Counted from the stretch's first letter, positions 24,542 through 33,009 are shown. The stretch: 64,000 nt of DNA from Dyadobacter sp. (GCF_017744695.1 NZ_JAGIAS010000005.1:186001-250000); one strand, 5' to 3'. The notes: generated by a model not told the origin, from the letters alone. Translations and numbers: made by a program.

Positions 24542-25696
24542 ATGCATCGCAGGACATTCATCAAAAATACATCGATAGCAGCCGGGGTGGCACTGACTCC
24601 CGGCTTTGCTGTTTCCAGTCCGGATTTGGTCCGGAATGCCCAGGTTGCACAGAACAAACTGCCCAAATGGAAAGGCTTCAACCTGCTCGATTTCTTTGCG
24701 CCCGATCCGACCAAAGGCCGTAAGGCAACTTCCGAAGAGCATTTCAAATGGATGGCCGACTGGGGTTTCGATTTCGTGCGGATCCCGATGGCTTATCCCG
24801 CCTACCTGAAATTTGACCGCAGCCGCAATATCACACCAGAGGAGGTCTACCAGATAGACGAGCAGGCCGTTGACCACATCGACAAGCTGGTGGCTGCCGC
24901 GCACAAGCACCATATACACGTAAGCCTCAACCTGCACCGTGCGCCGGGATATTGTGTTAATGCGGGTTTTAATGAGCCCTACAACCTTTGGACCGACCAG
25001 AAGGCACTCGACGCATTCTGTTTTCACTGGAATATGTGGGCCAAAAGATATAAGAATACGTCGCCCAGACGCATCAGTTTCGATTTGCTCAATGAGCCCA
25101 GCATGCGTGCCGATATGAACGACCAGCATTCCAAACGGTCGTCGGTGCCGGGCGATGTTTACCGGAAAGTAGCCATCGCGGCATCGGAGGCGATCAGAAA
25201 GGAGAATCCGGGGCATCTAATCATCGCCGACGGCAACGATGTAGGCACGTCGGTAATCCCCGAGCTGGCCGACCTCGACATCGCCCAAAGCTGCCGTGGT
25301 TACCATCCGGGCATTATCTCGCATTACAAAGCGCCCTGGGCCATGAAAGACCCCGACAATGCGCCGGAACCCAAGTGGCCGGGGCAGGTAGGTGATCAGT
25401 ATCTGAGCCGTGCCATGCTTGAAAAGTTCTACAAACCCTGGATTGAGCTCGTCAGCAAGGGTGTAGGCGTGCACTGCGGCGAATGCGGTTGCTGGAACAA
25501 AACACCGCACGACGTTTTCCTGGCCTGGTTCAACGATGTACTCGACATACTTTCATCCAATGGTATCGGCTTCTCGCTATGGGAATTCGCCGGGGATTTC
25601 GGGGTGCTGGATTCACGGCGCGAAGATGTCGCTTACGAAGACTGGCACGGCCATAAACTGGACCGTAAGTTGCTCACTTTGTTGATGAAGTACTAA
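24542..25696 (+). CDS. Glycoside hydrolase family 5 enzyme, exported
   Basis: A 384-residue TIM-barrel glycosidase. A twin-arginine-like leader (HRRTFIKNTSIAAG) precedes the GH5 core, which begins KWKGFNLLDFF. The active site residues are visible: the acid/base E185 in FDLLNEPS and the nucleophile E314 in HCGECGCWN; the strand-4 and strand-8 motifs (DFVRIPMAYP, GFSLWEF) are also present. GH5 members cleave beta-1,4-glucan, mannan or related links with retention; the subfamily cannot be fixed by eye. It starts 80 bp after the M56 gene and may or may not share its transcript. There is no carbohydrate-binding module. Confidence 0.9.
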   Translation: MHRRTFIKNTSIAAGVALTPGFAVSSPDLVRNAQVAQNKLPKWKGFNLLDFFAPDPTKGRKATSEEHFKWMADWGFDFVRIPMAYPAYLKFDRSRNITPEEVYQIDEQAVDHIDKLVAAAHKHHIHVSLNLHRAPGYCVNAGFNEPYNLWTDQKALDAFCFHWNMWAKRYKNTSPRRISFDLLNEPSMRADMNDQHSKRSSVPGDVYRKVAIAASEAIRKENPGHLIIADGNDVGTSVIPELADLDIAQSCRGYHPGIISHYKAPWAMKDPDNAPEPKWPGQVGDQYLSRAMLEKFYKPWIELVSKGVGVHCGECGCWNKTPHDVFLAWFNDVLDILSSNGIGFSLWEFAGDFGVLDSRREDVAYEDWHGHKLDRKLLTLLMKY

Positions 25697-25740
25697 AAAG
25701 AGGAGCGTGGAAGTTTGTTGGATCGGGTAGCTAAAAATCT

Positions 25741-25748
25741 TATATTTG
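25741..25748 (+). promoter_or_regulatory. Promoter -7 element of the mazEF-like pair
   Basis: TATATTTG, an exact TAnnTTTG match, with TTG about 23 bp upstream. The predicted transcription start falls only about 7-10 bases before the antitoxin's CTG codon, so the transcript would be nearly leaderless. Confidence 0.6.
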
Positions 25749-25761
25749 GAAAAAAACACAC

Positions 25762-25983
25762 CTGAAAACGATAAAAATAGAACTTTCCGACTCCGACGTC
25801 AACTTCATCCATTCACTTCATCAGGAAGAGAAAGGATTTACCAGAGAGGCAATCGAAGAGAAAATTGCCCGTGAGCGCCGTCATTCCCTTAGTGAAATAT
25901 TGAAAGAGGGTTACCAAGCCACACGGGAAGAGGATCTTTCCATTACAAATGATTTTCAGCACGCGGATTTTGAAAATTTGTAA
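25762..25983 (+). CDS. MazE-like antitoxin with a non-ATG (CTG) start
   Basis: A 73-residue open frame with no Met codon anywhere in the body. Starting at CTG it reads (M)KTIKIELSDSDVNFIHSLHQ, then EKGFTREAIEEKIARER and EILKEGYQATREEDLSITND, ending FENL. The last part matches the toxin-wrapping tail of Bacteroidota antitoxins paired with MazF. A TTG in the wider upstream frame is not usable. The stop codon lies 34 bp inside the toxin reading frame, giving translational coupling. The CTG (or the following ATA) as initiator is inferred from alignment to the typical MKTIKIEL start; annotation programs would probably miss this gene. Confidence 0.7.
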   Translation: MKTIKIELSDSDVNFIHSLHQEEKGFTREAIEEKIARERRHSLSEILKEGYQATREEDLSITNDFQHADFENL

Positions 25984-26317
25984 TGCAGAAGGGAGATTCT
26001 TCTGGGCTAAACTCGATCCCGTGGTAGGTAGCGAAACAGCCGAAACACGCCCCGTCCTAACTGTTTCGAATGACGTCAACAATCAATATGGTGCTACGGT
26101 TACAGTGTTACCGGTGACTTCAAGTACGGCTAAAATTTATCCTTTCGAAGTTCCGCTGGATGCAAATGAAAGCGGCCTACGTAACGAGTCGAAGGCGAAA
26201 GCGAACCAGATCCGAACCATTGATAAGTCCAGGTTAGGGAATAAGATAGGCCAGCTGGACAGCGCGAAAATGAAGGCTGTTGAGCTGGCCATACTAATAC
26301 ACCTGGATATCTTTTGA
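25949..26317 (+). CDS. MazF/PemK-family mRNA interferase toxin
   Basis: A 122-residue toxin of the MazF/PemK/Kid fold. The core reads GRFFWAKLDPVVGSETAETRPVLTVSND, cut here at RPVL, the hallmark strand with the catalytic Arg; NQIRTIDKSRLGNKIG near the C-terminus is the second active-site strand (R and T). Such toxins cut single-stranded mRNA at short sites. The start is uncertain: ATG at 25949 overlaps the antitoxin by 35 bp, while TTG at 25970 would give MKICNAEGRFFW, closer to the usual length. Either way it is coupled to the antitoxin upstream and ends 3 bp before a convergent VOC gene. Confidence 0.88.
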   Translation: MIFSTRILKICNAEGRFFWAKLDPVVGSETAETRPVLTVSNDVNNQYGATVTVLPVTSSTAKIYPFEVPLDANESGLRNESKAKANQIRTIDKSRLGNKIGQLDSAKMKAVELAILIHLDIF

Positions 26318-26320
26318 CTG

Positions 26321-26818
26321 TTATTTATTCAATTCGGCCAGCAATCCCGGGATATTTAGACTCTTTGTATACATCTCAATGGAGCCGTCCGGCAGGTATT
26401 CCCATTGGTCTTGAGGGCGGTCCCAGTAGAGTTCGACGCCATTGCCGTCGGGGTCGTTCAGGTATAACGCTTCCGAAACGCCGTGATCGCTGGCGCCAGT
26501 GAGGGGATAATTGGCTTTTAAAAGACGGTTTAATGCAATGGCCAGATCTTTCCGGGTGGGGTAAAGTATTGCCGTGTGGAACAAGCCGACGCCGTGTGGC
26601 GACGCGGGAGGCGCGCCTTTGCTGTACCAGGTGTTCAGGCCAATGTGGTGGTGATAACCACCGGCCGAAATGAACACGGCCTGCGTACCGTAGCGGGTAG
26701 TGATTTCGAAGCCGAGCAGGCCGCAATAGAAATCGATGGCACGGTCAAGATCAGCTACTTTGAGGTGGACGTGGCCAATCTTCGTCTGGGCGGGTATGAC
26801 ATAGTTGTCTGGTTCCAT
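26321..26818 (-). CDS. VOC-family (glyoxalase/dioxygenase-like) protein
   Basis: A 165-residue protein of the vicinal-oxygen-chelate fold. It starts IGHVHLKVADLDRAIDFY, continues GGYHHHIGLNTWYSKG, and ends with the second module, YLNDPDGNGVELYWDRP. The metal ligands of type I extradiol dioxygenases can be placed at H in GHVHLKV, H in GYHHHIGLN and E in GVELYWDR, so a catalytic metal site is likely. The substrate is unknown; an aromatic ring-cleavage, glyoxalase or resistance role are all possible. It is convergent with mazF (3-bp gap) and divergent from the isomerase gene at 26926. Confidence 0.9.
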   Translation of the reverse strand: MEPDNYVIPAQTKIGHVHLKVADLDRAIDFYCGLLGFEITTRYGTQAVFISAGGYHHHIGLNTWYSKGAPPASPHGVGLFHTAILYPTRKDLAIALNRLLKANYPLTGASDHGVSEALYLNDPDGNGVELYWDRPQDQWEYLPDGSIEMYTKSLNIPGLLAELNK

Positions 26819-26925
26819 GGGGAGGTTATATGCAGGTTCTAAACAATCAATTTACATTCATTTGCGGTAAAAAATTCCGGAAGGCAGCTTTACAGTTAAA
26901 TCAGTTAACCATTCAGGACATATTA

Positions 26926-27843
26926 ATGAACCGCCGAGAAGCATTATCCTCGATCGCTGCCGTGAGTGCAGCAGGCATAGTTCCCGCCGAAGCTGCCAAA
27001 GCCAAAGTCCAGCCATTTATCTATTCCCTCAATATGAGCACGCTGCGCGGCCAGAAACTGGGGTTCCGCAAGGAGCTGGAAGTAGCAGCGAAGGCGGGCT
27101 ATGGTTCGGTCGAGATCTGGATCAGTACCTTGCAGGATTATCTCAAAGGCGGCGGCACATTGCAGGAGGCCAAACGCATGATCGGTGACCTTGGACTGAA
27201 AGTGGAGGATGCGATCGGCTTTGCGACCTGGATCGTGGACGACGAAACAGCACGAGCCAAAGCATTGGACCAGCTGAAAGGCGAAATGGAACAACTGGCG
27301 GCCATCGGCTGCCCGCGCGTAGCGGCCCCGCCCATGGGTGCGACCACTGGCGCCTCGCTGGACCTTGCCCGCGTTGCGGAGCGCTACCGCGCGATCCTCG
27401 AACTGGGTGACAAAACAGGTGTTGTGCCGCATCTGGAACTGTGGGGCTTTTCTAAAAACCTCAGCCGGGTAGGAGAGATATTGTATGTGGCCGTCGAATC
27501 GGGACACCCTTCGGCCCGCGTGCTGATGGATGTCTACCATTTGCACAAAGGTGGTTCGGGAATGGATGCTATCAGGGATGTGGGCAAGCCATTGATCGAG
27601 ATATTCCATGTGAACGATTACCCCAAAAGCCCTCCGCGTGAGCAGATCACCGATGCGGATCGCGTATACGTCGGCGACGGTATCGCACCGTGGAAAAATG
27701 TGGTTCAAAGCCTGAAAAACCCTGATAAGCCTGTTATTCTGTCGTTCGAGGTATTCAATAAAGATTATTGGGCACAGGACGCACTGGAGGTGGCCAAAAC
27801 GAGCCTTACGAAAATGAAGAAGATCGTCGAGGCAGCCGTTTAG
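26926..27843 (+). CDS. Exported sugar phosphate isomerase/epimerase-like TIM barrel
   Basis: A second xylose-isomerase-like TIM-barrel protein, 305 residues, with a twin-arginine-like leader NRREALSSIAAVSAAG. The barrel shows GYGSVEIWI, VVPHLELWGFS, HPSARVLMDVYHLHKGG and IEIFHVNDYP; ILSFEVFNKDYW closes it. Metal ligands E, D and H are recognisable in the E-W, L-E-L-W, D-V-Y-H and F-H-V-N-D strands. The ATG at 26926 gives the clean leader; the upstream in-frame start at 26830 adds a non-conserved stretch. It differs in loop structure from the isomerase at 18221, so it probably acts on another substrate. A short GC-rich terminator separates it from the convergent kinase-fold gene. Confidence 0.9.
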   Translation: MNRREALSSIAAVSAAGIVPAEAAKAKVQPFIYSLNMSTLRGQKLGFRKELEVAAKAGYGSVEIWISTLQDYLKGGGTLQEAKRMIGDLGLKVEDAIGFATWIVDDETARAKALDQLKGEMEQLAAIGCPRVAAPPMGATTGASLDLARVAERYRAILELGDKTGVVPHLELWGFSKNLSRVGEILYVAVESGHPSARVLMDVYHLHKGGSGMDAIRDVGKPLIEIFHVNDYPKSPPREQITDADRVYVGDGIAPWKNVVQSLKNPDKPVILSFEVFNKDYWAQDALEVAKTSLTKMKKIVEAAV

Positions 27844-27852
27844 AAGATCTCG

Positions 27853-27875
27853 GGCCGGCGCTATGCCGGCCTTTT
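27853..27875. terminator. Hairpin terminator
   Basis: GGCCGGC, loop GCTAT, GCCGGCC, followed by TTTT, in the 32-bp junction of convergent genes. The plus-strand transcript is the one served by the T run. Confidence 0.75.
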
Positions 27876-28877
27876 CTATGAAGTCATTTTTTGCCCAAGC
27901 TGGTGGTAGTCGAAGTATTTTTTGAGTAAAAGATTGATAAACCTTTTCAGGTATATTTCATTCAAAAACACATTCGACCAGTTGTCATACCGCTGTGACT
28001 GAATGCCCAGGTAGAAGAAATACAGGCAAATTCCCAGCATGGGGATCAGTCGTTTTTCTTCGTCGCTTACGGGCGTAACCGACTCATAACCTTTCAGGAA
28101 TTGCTCCGTTTTTAGCTCGCGTTCGGCATCGTCTTTTTCCGTGGAATGGATTTGCAGCATGTAGTAGGCCATATCGAGGCAGAGCCAGCCATTTCCACAA
28201 AAATCGAAATCGAAGAAAGTAATGGCGCCGTCGGTTGTGACATTCATATTATCGAACCAAAGATCGAGATGGACTGCACCTTTTCGTAACTGAGCCGGAT
28301 CGGCGTTCTGCAATTCATCGATCAGGTATTGCTGCACCGTTTTCATGTACTGCATTTCCTCGGTGCCGGCAGGCAGAAACTTTGCTAGTTGCCCGAGCGA
28401 GTCGATCAGCAGCTCTTTTTCGGTGTAGGTCACGCGCTGCAATGGGAAGTCTTTGGTCAGCAAATGCATTTCGGCCATGAGCTTTCCCACATGATAATGT
28501 GTTTCCGCGTCGAAATTGAGCACTTTTGCGCCTTCGGCGAAGGAGAATAGCACCCCAAAACGTTCGCCTTCCGGTGCCTGAAAAGCATGTATGAAGGTAT
28601 GGCCAAGATCGGCGACAGGATAGGAAACGGACAACCCGTTTCTGCGCAAATGCTCCAATAGCCGTAGTTCCTCCGAAATCTCCTTCCGGGTCCTCCATTG
28701 GAAACTGTAAACGCGAAAAATAAAACGTTTCTCTGGCATGGTAACCAGATAAGTGTCACTGATCCCGGTTTTCAGGATCCGGCATTCGACCTGCTGCTCA
28801 GGGAAATAATGCTTTTGGACAAAAATACCCAGGTGAAAAGGCGAAAGGTTGGAATTGGAGACGGGGAAGACGTTCAT
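27876..28877 (-). CDS. Aminoglycoside-phosphotransferase-fold kinase (homoserine-kinase-like)
   Basis: A 333-residue protein of the APH/choline-kinase fold. The ATP-binding region includes TYLVTMPEKRFIFRVY, where the Lys/Arg contact the phosphate. The catalytic loop AVHLDLWFDNMNV has the expected H-x-D-x-x-x-x-N, followed by the metal-binding ITFFDFDFCG. The family phosphorylates small alcohols (homoserine, choline, thiamine) or antibiotics; the closest pattern is the Ser/Thr-type homoserine-kinase-like group, but the substrate is not certain. I use the ATG at 28877, not the longer form that would overlap the divergent promoter region. It is divergent from the small GNAT gene. Confidence 0.87.
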   Translation of the reverse strand: MNVFPVSNSNLSPFHLGIFVQKHYFPEQQVECRILKTGISDTYLVTMPEKRFIFRVYSFQWRTRKEISEELRLLEHLRRNGLSVSYPVADLGHTFIHAFQAPEGERFGVLFSFAEGAKVLNFDAETHYHVGKLMAEMHLLTKDFPLQRVTYTEKELLIDSLGQLAKFLPAGTEEMQYMKTVQQYLIDELQNADPAQLRKGAVHLDLWFDNMNVTTDGAITFFDFDFCGNGWLCLDMAYYMLQIHSTEKDDAERELKTEQFLKGYESVTPVSDEEKRLIPMLGICLYFFYLGIQSQRYDNWSNVFLNEIYLKRFINLLLKKYFDYHQLGQKMTS

Positions 28878-28898
28878 GGCGTAAGGCGATTGGGGCGG

Positions 28899-28918
28899 CA
28901 AAATTATGGATATATTTG
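28899..28918. promoter_or_regulatory. Back-to-back promoters of a divergent gene pair
   Basis: TATATTTG on the plus strand (28911-28918) serves the GNAT gene. TAATTTTG on the minus strand (28899-28906) serves the kinase-fold gene. Both match TAnnTTTG exactly and are only 4 bp apart, so polymerase binding at one site should exclude the other. Confidence 0.6.
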
Positions 28919-28950
28919 CCCCGAACGTAACGCACTTTAAATAAAAATTT

Positions 28951-29244
28951 ATGGCAGAGATCAAATTCAAGCTCGATAACCGTCGCCGTGGGGCCTTTTA
29001 TGTCGAGGAAGATGGCAAGCAGGTCGGCGAAATGGTGATCGGGTTGAGCGAAACCACTTTGACAGTGTACCATACCGAGGTGGATCCGGCGATGGAAGGT
29101 CGCGGGCTGGCGCGCAAAATGCTCGACGCGATGGTCGCCTACGCGCGTGAGCACGGGTTGCAGGTGCTGCCGCTGTGCGAATACGTGCACGGACAGTTCC
29201 GCCGTCATCCCGAAGAATTTGCAGATATCTGGCAAAAAAGATAA
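28951..29244 (+). CDS. Small GNAT-like N-acetyltransferase (YjdJ-type)
   Basis: A 97-residue one-domain acetyltransferase-like protein. It reads IKFKLDNRRRGAFYVEEDGK, then LTVYHTEVDPAMEGRGLARKM, where EGRGLARKM is the Q/R-x-x-G-x-G/A acetyl-CoA loop, and VLPLCEYVHGQFRRHPEEFAD, the C-terminal signature of this short family (N-acetyltransferase with a Cys in the LC-x-Y motif). The family has been structurally characterised but the substrate is unsettled. Start and stop are clear. It has its own promoter and ends 11 bp before the convergent histidine kinase gene. Confidence 0.9.
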   Translation: MAEIKFKLDNRRRGAFYVEEDGKQVGEMVIGLSETTLTVYHTEVDPAMEGRGLARKMLDAMVAYAREHGLQVLPLCEYVHGQFRRHPEEFADIWQKR

Positions 29245-29255
29245 GCCAGGTCGTC

Positions 29256-31658
29256 TCAGCGCGGTTGCGGAAGGTACACGATAAATGTGGCGCCCTTTCC
29301 CGGTTGACTCTGTGCAGTAATATAGCCGTGGTGGTTTTGAACTACCTTTTTGCATAACGCAAGGCCAATGCCCGAGCCGGAAAATTCGCTACGTCCGTGC
29401 AGCCGTTGAAACATCTGGAAAATGCGGTCGAGGTAAATCTCGTCGAAGCCAATGCCATTGTCACTCACTTCCAGACGGATGTACCGGTGGTCGGGCAAAA
29501 GTTTGGGTAGCGTTACCTTCTCGGCCTCGTCCACAACCCGGGACGATAGCCGGATAATTGATTGCTGGTCGGGTAACCGGTATTTAACCGCATTGCTGAT
29601 CAGATTTTGCATAAGCTGCGCGAGTTGCGAGCCATTACCCCAGACGACAGGCAGGTTTTCGACGATGATATCGGTCTTTTGTTCCTGGATTGATATTTCC
29701 AGGTCTGCCAGCACCGAATGCACGATTTCATCCAGCCGCACTTCCCCAAATTCGCCTTCGCGCGTTGTCAGCCGGGAATAGGCGAGCAAATCGTCGATCA
29801 TGGCCGACATCCTTTTCGAGGCATCCTGAATGCGGTTCAGCATGTATTTGCCATTGTCATCGAGCTTTTCGGAATAGGTCGAAAGCAAGCGTGAGCCGAA
29901 CGACTGGATCTTCCGGAGCGGTTCCTGCATGTCGTGGCTGGCCGCGTAGGCGAATTGTTGCAGGTTGTTGTTTGAATTGACCAACTCAATGTTGGCCTGA
30001 TGCAGCTCATCCGTGCGCTGGCCCACACGCCTTTCCAGCTCGCTGGCCAGTTGCCTGTACCGTTCTTCGCTTTGTTCGAGCTCCTGCCGGGACATTACCT
30101 GCTCGGTCACGTCCACGGCCATATCCAGGATAGCATATACTTCGCCCCTCGAATTTTTCAGGGGTTTGTAGGTGTAATCATAATAAAATGTTTGCAGCCG
30201 GCCATCAACTACCAGGTCGGCTCTCGCTCCCTGCTCCGAATGCGCTTCGCCGGTTTTGTAAATGCGGTCCAGGATGTCGAGAAACGGCTGGCCTTCGAGT
30301 TCGGGCAATGCTTCCCGAAGCGGCTTGCCTATTACCCAGCGTCCTTTTCCCCATACTTTGAGCATCGCTTCGTTCGGAATATCGATGACCATGTCTTTTC
30401 CTACAAACAATGCGGTAGCCACTGGTGCTTGCTCGATCAGCGTCCGCAAATGCTCTTCATTCACTTTTAGTCGCTGCTCTGATTCAATGCGGTCGGTGAT
30501 GTCCATCACAATGCCGGACAACGAAATCGCTTTGCCCATGCTGTCGTACAGATATCGCCCCAATACCCGCACCCAATGCACGGTAGCGTCGTTCCAGATA
30601 AACCTCGCCTCATAGCGTAGCTCTCCATTGCCTTCCGCTTCGGCATAGGCCTGATTGCGGATGCCGACATCGTCGGGGTGAAGACTTGCAAGGAGAATAT
30701 CACGCGTCATATTAGCCGATTCACTACCGGTGATAATCCGTGCCATGGTCGGGGAATAGATAATCTCGTTAGTGGCAAGCGCCACCATAAACGATCCCGC
30801 TCCCGAGCCTTCGATGGTCATGGCAGCCTGCTGATCGGCCCAGGCAATTTTTTCCTGGCCGGTAACCTCCGACGTGATTTCGCGGGAGATGCCCGAGAAG
30901 CGGTAGGGGGTTCCGGACTGATCGAAATATGCCTGGCCCGTGCAATGCAGCCAGCGGAGTTTCCGGTCGCTGGCACCGATAACCCGGTACCGGACATCAT
31001 AAATGGCTCTCACCGCCGGGTCGAGCGCACGTTCGACGGCCTCTACTACCCTGGCACGGTCGTCGGGATGGATAAATTGGATCAGGCCCTCGTAATGCAT
31101 TTCCGCATCGGTCGGGTGGCCATAAAGCTCTTTACAACGATCGTTGAGCAATGCTGTTCGATCGGTAAGATTAAGGTTCCAGGTTCCCAACTGGGCCGCT
31201 TGCATCGCGAATCGGAGACTTTCCTCGCTTTCTTCCCTGGCTTTGTCTGACCGTAGCTGCTGAGAAATGTCCATCATCGAGCCCACCATCCGCACGGGTT
31301 TTCCCTCACCCTGAATCGTGTATCCGCGGTCGTGCACATGGGCATAGGAGCCGTCGGCCCGGCGGAACCGGTAGAAATCCGACCAATTACTTTCACCCTT
31401 TTCGATGATCCGGTAAATTTTTTTCACTACCCGCTCCTGATCGTCGGGGTGGATGCGGTCGAACCAGGAGTTGGGGCCGCTTTCGATTTCCTCGGGGCGG
31501 TACCCGAAAATTTCCTGCATACCCTCATTCCACCAAACCGTACCCCTGGCCAGATCCCAGTCCCAGATCACGTCATGGGTAGCTTTTGCCACAAGTTTAA
31601 ACCGTTCGATCGCCAGGAGCAGATCGTTCTTAGGTTCGTTCAGGGTAGTGTCAGTCAT
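29256..31658 (-). CDS. Multi-PAS-domain histidine kinase
   Basis: An 800-residue cytoplasmic-type sensor kinase without obvious membrane helices. Repeated PAS/PAC blocks run from about residue 15 to 520: DVIWDWDLARGTVWWNEG, then WNLNLTDRTALLNDRC, then FRFSGISREIT-type PAC ends, then a Met/Ile-rich PAS around 390, then APVATALFVGKD. A short coiled coil (ELERRVGQRTDELHQANIEL) leads to the HisKA box AYAASHDMQEPLRK with phospho-acceptor H575. The HATPase domain has LISNAVKYRLPD, VSDNGIGFDEIYLDRIF and GSGIGLALCKKV. All catalytic boxes are intact. No response regulator gene is adjacent, so it is an orphan. The start at 31658 (MTDTTLNEP) is preferred over one 51 bp upstream. Confidence 0.92.
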   Translation of the reverse strand: MTDTTLNEPKNDLLLAIERFKLVAKATHDVIWDWDLARGTVWWNEGMQEIFGYRPEEIESGPNSWFDRIHPDDQERVVKKIYRIIEKGESNWSDFYRFRRADGSYAHVHDRGYTIQGEGKPVRMVGSMMDISQQLRSDKAREESEESLRFAMQAAQLGTWNLNLTDRTALLNDRCKELYGHPTDAEMHYEGLIQFIHPDDRARVVEAVERALDPAVRAIYDVRYRVIGASDRKLRWLHCTGQAYFDQSGTPYRFSGISREITSEVTGQEKIAWADQQAAMTIEGSGAGSFMVALATNEIIYSPTMARIITGSESANMTRDILLASLHPDDVGIRNQAYAEAEGNGELRYEARFIWNDATVHWVRVLGRYLYDSMGKAISLSGIVMDITDRIESEQRLKVNEEHLRTLIEQAPVATALFVGKDMVIDIPNEAMLKVWGKGRWVIGKPLREALPELEGQPFLDILDRIYKTGEAHSEQGARADLVVDGRLQTFYYDYTYKPLKNSRGEVYAILDMAVDVTEQVMSRQELEQSEERYRQLASELERRVGQRTDELHQANIELVNSNNNLQQFAYAASHDMQEPLRKIQSFGSRLLSTYSEKLDDNGKYMLNRIQDASKRMSAMIDDLLAYSRLTTREGEFGEVRLDEIVHSVLADLEISIQEQKTDIIVENLPVVWGNGSQLAQLMQNLISNAVKYRLPDQQSIIRLSSRVVDEAEKVTLPKLLPDHRYIRLEVSDNGIGFDEIYLDRIFQMFQRLHGRSEFSGSGIGLALCKKVVQNHHGYITAQSQPGKGATFIVYLPQPR

Positions 31659-31841
31659 TGGTAAAAACTTGCTCAGGGTTACGTATGCGGCATTTAGAGG
31701 CAGGCACACGGTGTAAAAATACGGATATTAGACTAAAAGCAATGGCGGGTTACTTGTCGCGGCCCATTCAAGTAAAAACCTCCCCGAAATCGCTTTTTAC
31801 ATCATTAGAAAAAAGCATACTAGCACCAAACCGACCGTGCC

Positions 31842-32483
31842 ATGAGGAAACTACCATTCTATTTCGCTTGCGCTGCTGCCTTGGCATTTACCGGATGTAT
31901 CATGATCCAGCCTTCGAAAAAGCCGGTTTCGCTTTTCGATGGAAAATCTTTCCGGGGATGGGAGGGGGATACTATCAAAACCTGGAAAATTGAAAACGGC
32001 AGCATCGCAGGTGGCTCGCTGGAAGAGAATGTGCCGCATAACGAATTCCTATGTACGCGCAAGGAGTATTCGAATTTTATATTGAAGGTTAAATTTAAAC
32101 TGACCGGCCATGAAGGCTTTATCAATACCGGTGTTCAGTTCCATAGCGTGCGGCTACAAAATCCGCCCTACGAAATGACGGGTTATCAGGCCGATTTGGG
32201 TGATAAATACTGGGCGAGCCTGTATGATGAATCGCGGCGCAACAAAACATTGATTGCGCCCGACTCCGCATTGGTTGAGAAAATCGTCAAACGAAACGAT
32301 TGGAACAACTACGAAGTACATAGCCGGAACGGCCACATCCAGCTTTTCCTGAACGGCACAAAAACGGTCGATTACACCGAACCCGATAAATCCATACCGC
32401 AAAAAGGATTGATAGGCCTGCAAATCCACGGCGGCGGAAAGGCGAAGGTGTTTTACAAGGATATTATCATCGAAGAGCTTTAA
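31842..32483 (+). CDS. DUF1080 / 3-keto-disaccharide hydrolase-type lipoprotein
   Basis: A 213-residue lipoprotein: the leader ends LAFTGC, placing the lipidated Cys at residue 19. The DUF1080 domain has the typical VSLFDGKSFRGWEG, then IENGSIAGGS, GFINTGVQFHSV, MTGYQADLG, and the C-terminal KGLIGLQIHGGGKAKVFYK. The concanavalin-like fold of this family cleaves glycosides previously oxidised at C3 (3-keto-glycosides) or just binds sugars; which applies here cannot be seen. It stands alone, 183 bp downstream of the divergent kinase gene. The presence of exported isomerases and a Gfo/Idh/MocA oxidoreductase within a few kb fits the 3-keto-glycoside role. Confidence 0.9.
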   Translation: MRKLPFYFACAAALAFTGCIMIQPSKKPVSLFDGKSFRGWEGDTIKTWKIENGSIAGGSLEENVPHNEFLCTRKEYSNFILKVKFKLTGHEGFINTGVQFHSVRLQNPPYEMTGYQADLGDKYWASLYDESRRNKTLIAPDSALVEKIVKRNDWNNYEVHSRNGHIQLFLNGTKTVDYTEPDKSIPQKGLIGLQIHGGGKAKVFYKDIIIEEL

Positions 32484-32487
32484 TGCA

Positions 32488-32522
32488 AAACCGGCAGCAT
32501 TGGGTGCCGCCGGTTTGGTTTT
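32488..32522. terminator. Hairpin terminator
   Basis: AAACCGGC pairs with GCCGGTTT, with a further GCA/TGC inner pair and a TTGGG loop, followed by GGTTTTG. It lies between the convergent DUF1080 and DinB-family genes. Confidence 0.7.
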
Positions 32523-32526
32523 GTCA

Positions 32527-33009
32527 TTACTTCCAGATTCCCAGTAAGCGCCGGGCTACGATGATCTCGGCCAGGTGGTACGAGTTATGGTCGGCAATCA
32601 GCATGGCTTCGCGGACGATATTCTGCCCGCTACCCCACGGTAACGGACTGAAAAGGTCTCTCCTGTCATTCTGCAGCAGCTTGAAAAAGCGTTGTTGGTC
32701 ATCGTTAATTTCCTTCAGGCTTTCCTCCCATTGTTCGTCGCTCACATTGTCCGTTGGCTCGGGCCAGTACTCGTCGGGCCAGATGAGTGTTTTGTAATCC
32801 TTTGAAATCGAAAAGTCGACAATGTCTTTTTGGGCGATCCGGATGTGCTCCATAAGCTGCCAGATACTGTACGGCAGGTTGTCGGGGATCACGGCGCGCA
32901 TGTTGGCCGGGATACCGGCAAGCGCTTCATCGAGGGTCACGTGTGCGTTTCCGCCCCTGATGAGGTCAGTCAGTTCATTAATCAGTTTTTTTCGCTGGTC
33001 GGCGTGCAT
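32527..33009 (-). CDS. DinB-family four-helix-bundle protein
   Basis: A 160-residue protein of the DinB/YfiT-like superfamily: ANMRAVIPDNLPYSIWQLMEH near the start of helix 2, with the conserved H as metal ligand, and ADHNSYHLAEIIVARRLLG at the C-terminus holding the second His pair (H-x3-H). The pattern is typical of the bacillithiol- or small-thiol-transferase-like DinB proteins, which use a divalent metal. The actual reaction is unknown. The name is shared with, but unrelated to, DNA polymerase IV at the end of this window. It is divergent from the Gfo/Idh/MocA gene with a short AT-rich spacer. Confidence 0.88.
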   Translation of the reverse strand: MHADQRKKLINELTDLIRGGNAHVTLDEALAGIPANMRAVIPDNLPYSIWQLMEHIRIAQKDIVDFSISKDYKTLIWPDEYWPEPTDNVSDEQWEESLKEINDDQQRFFKLLQNDRRDLFSPLPWGSGQNIVREAMLIADHNSYHLAEIIVARRLLGIWK

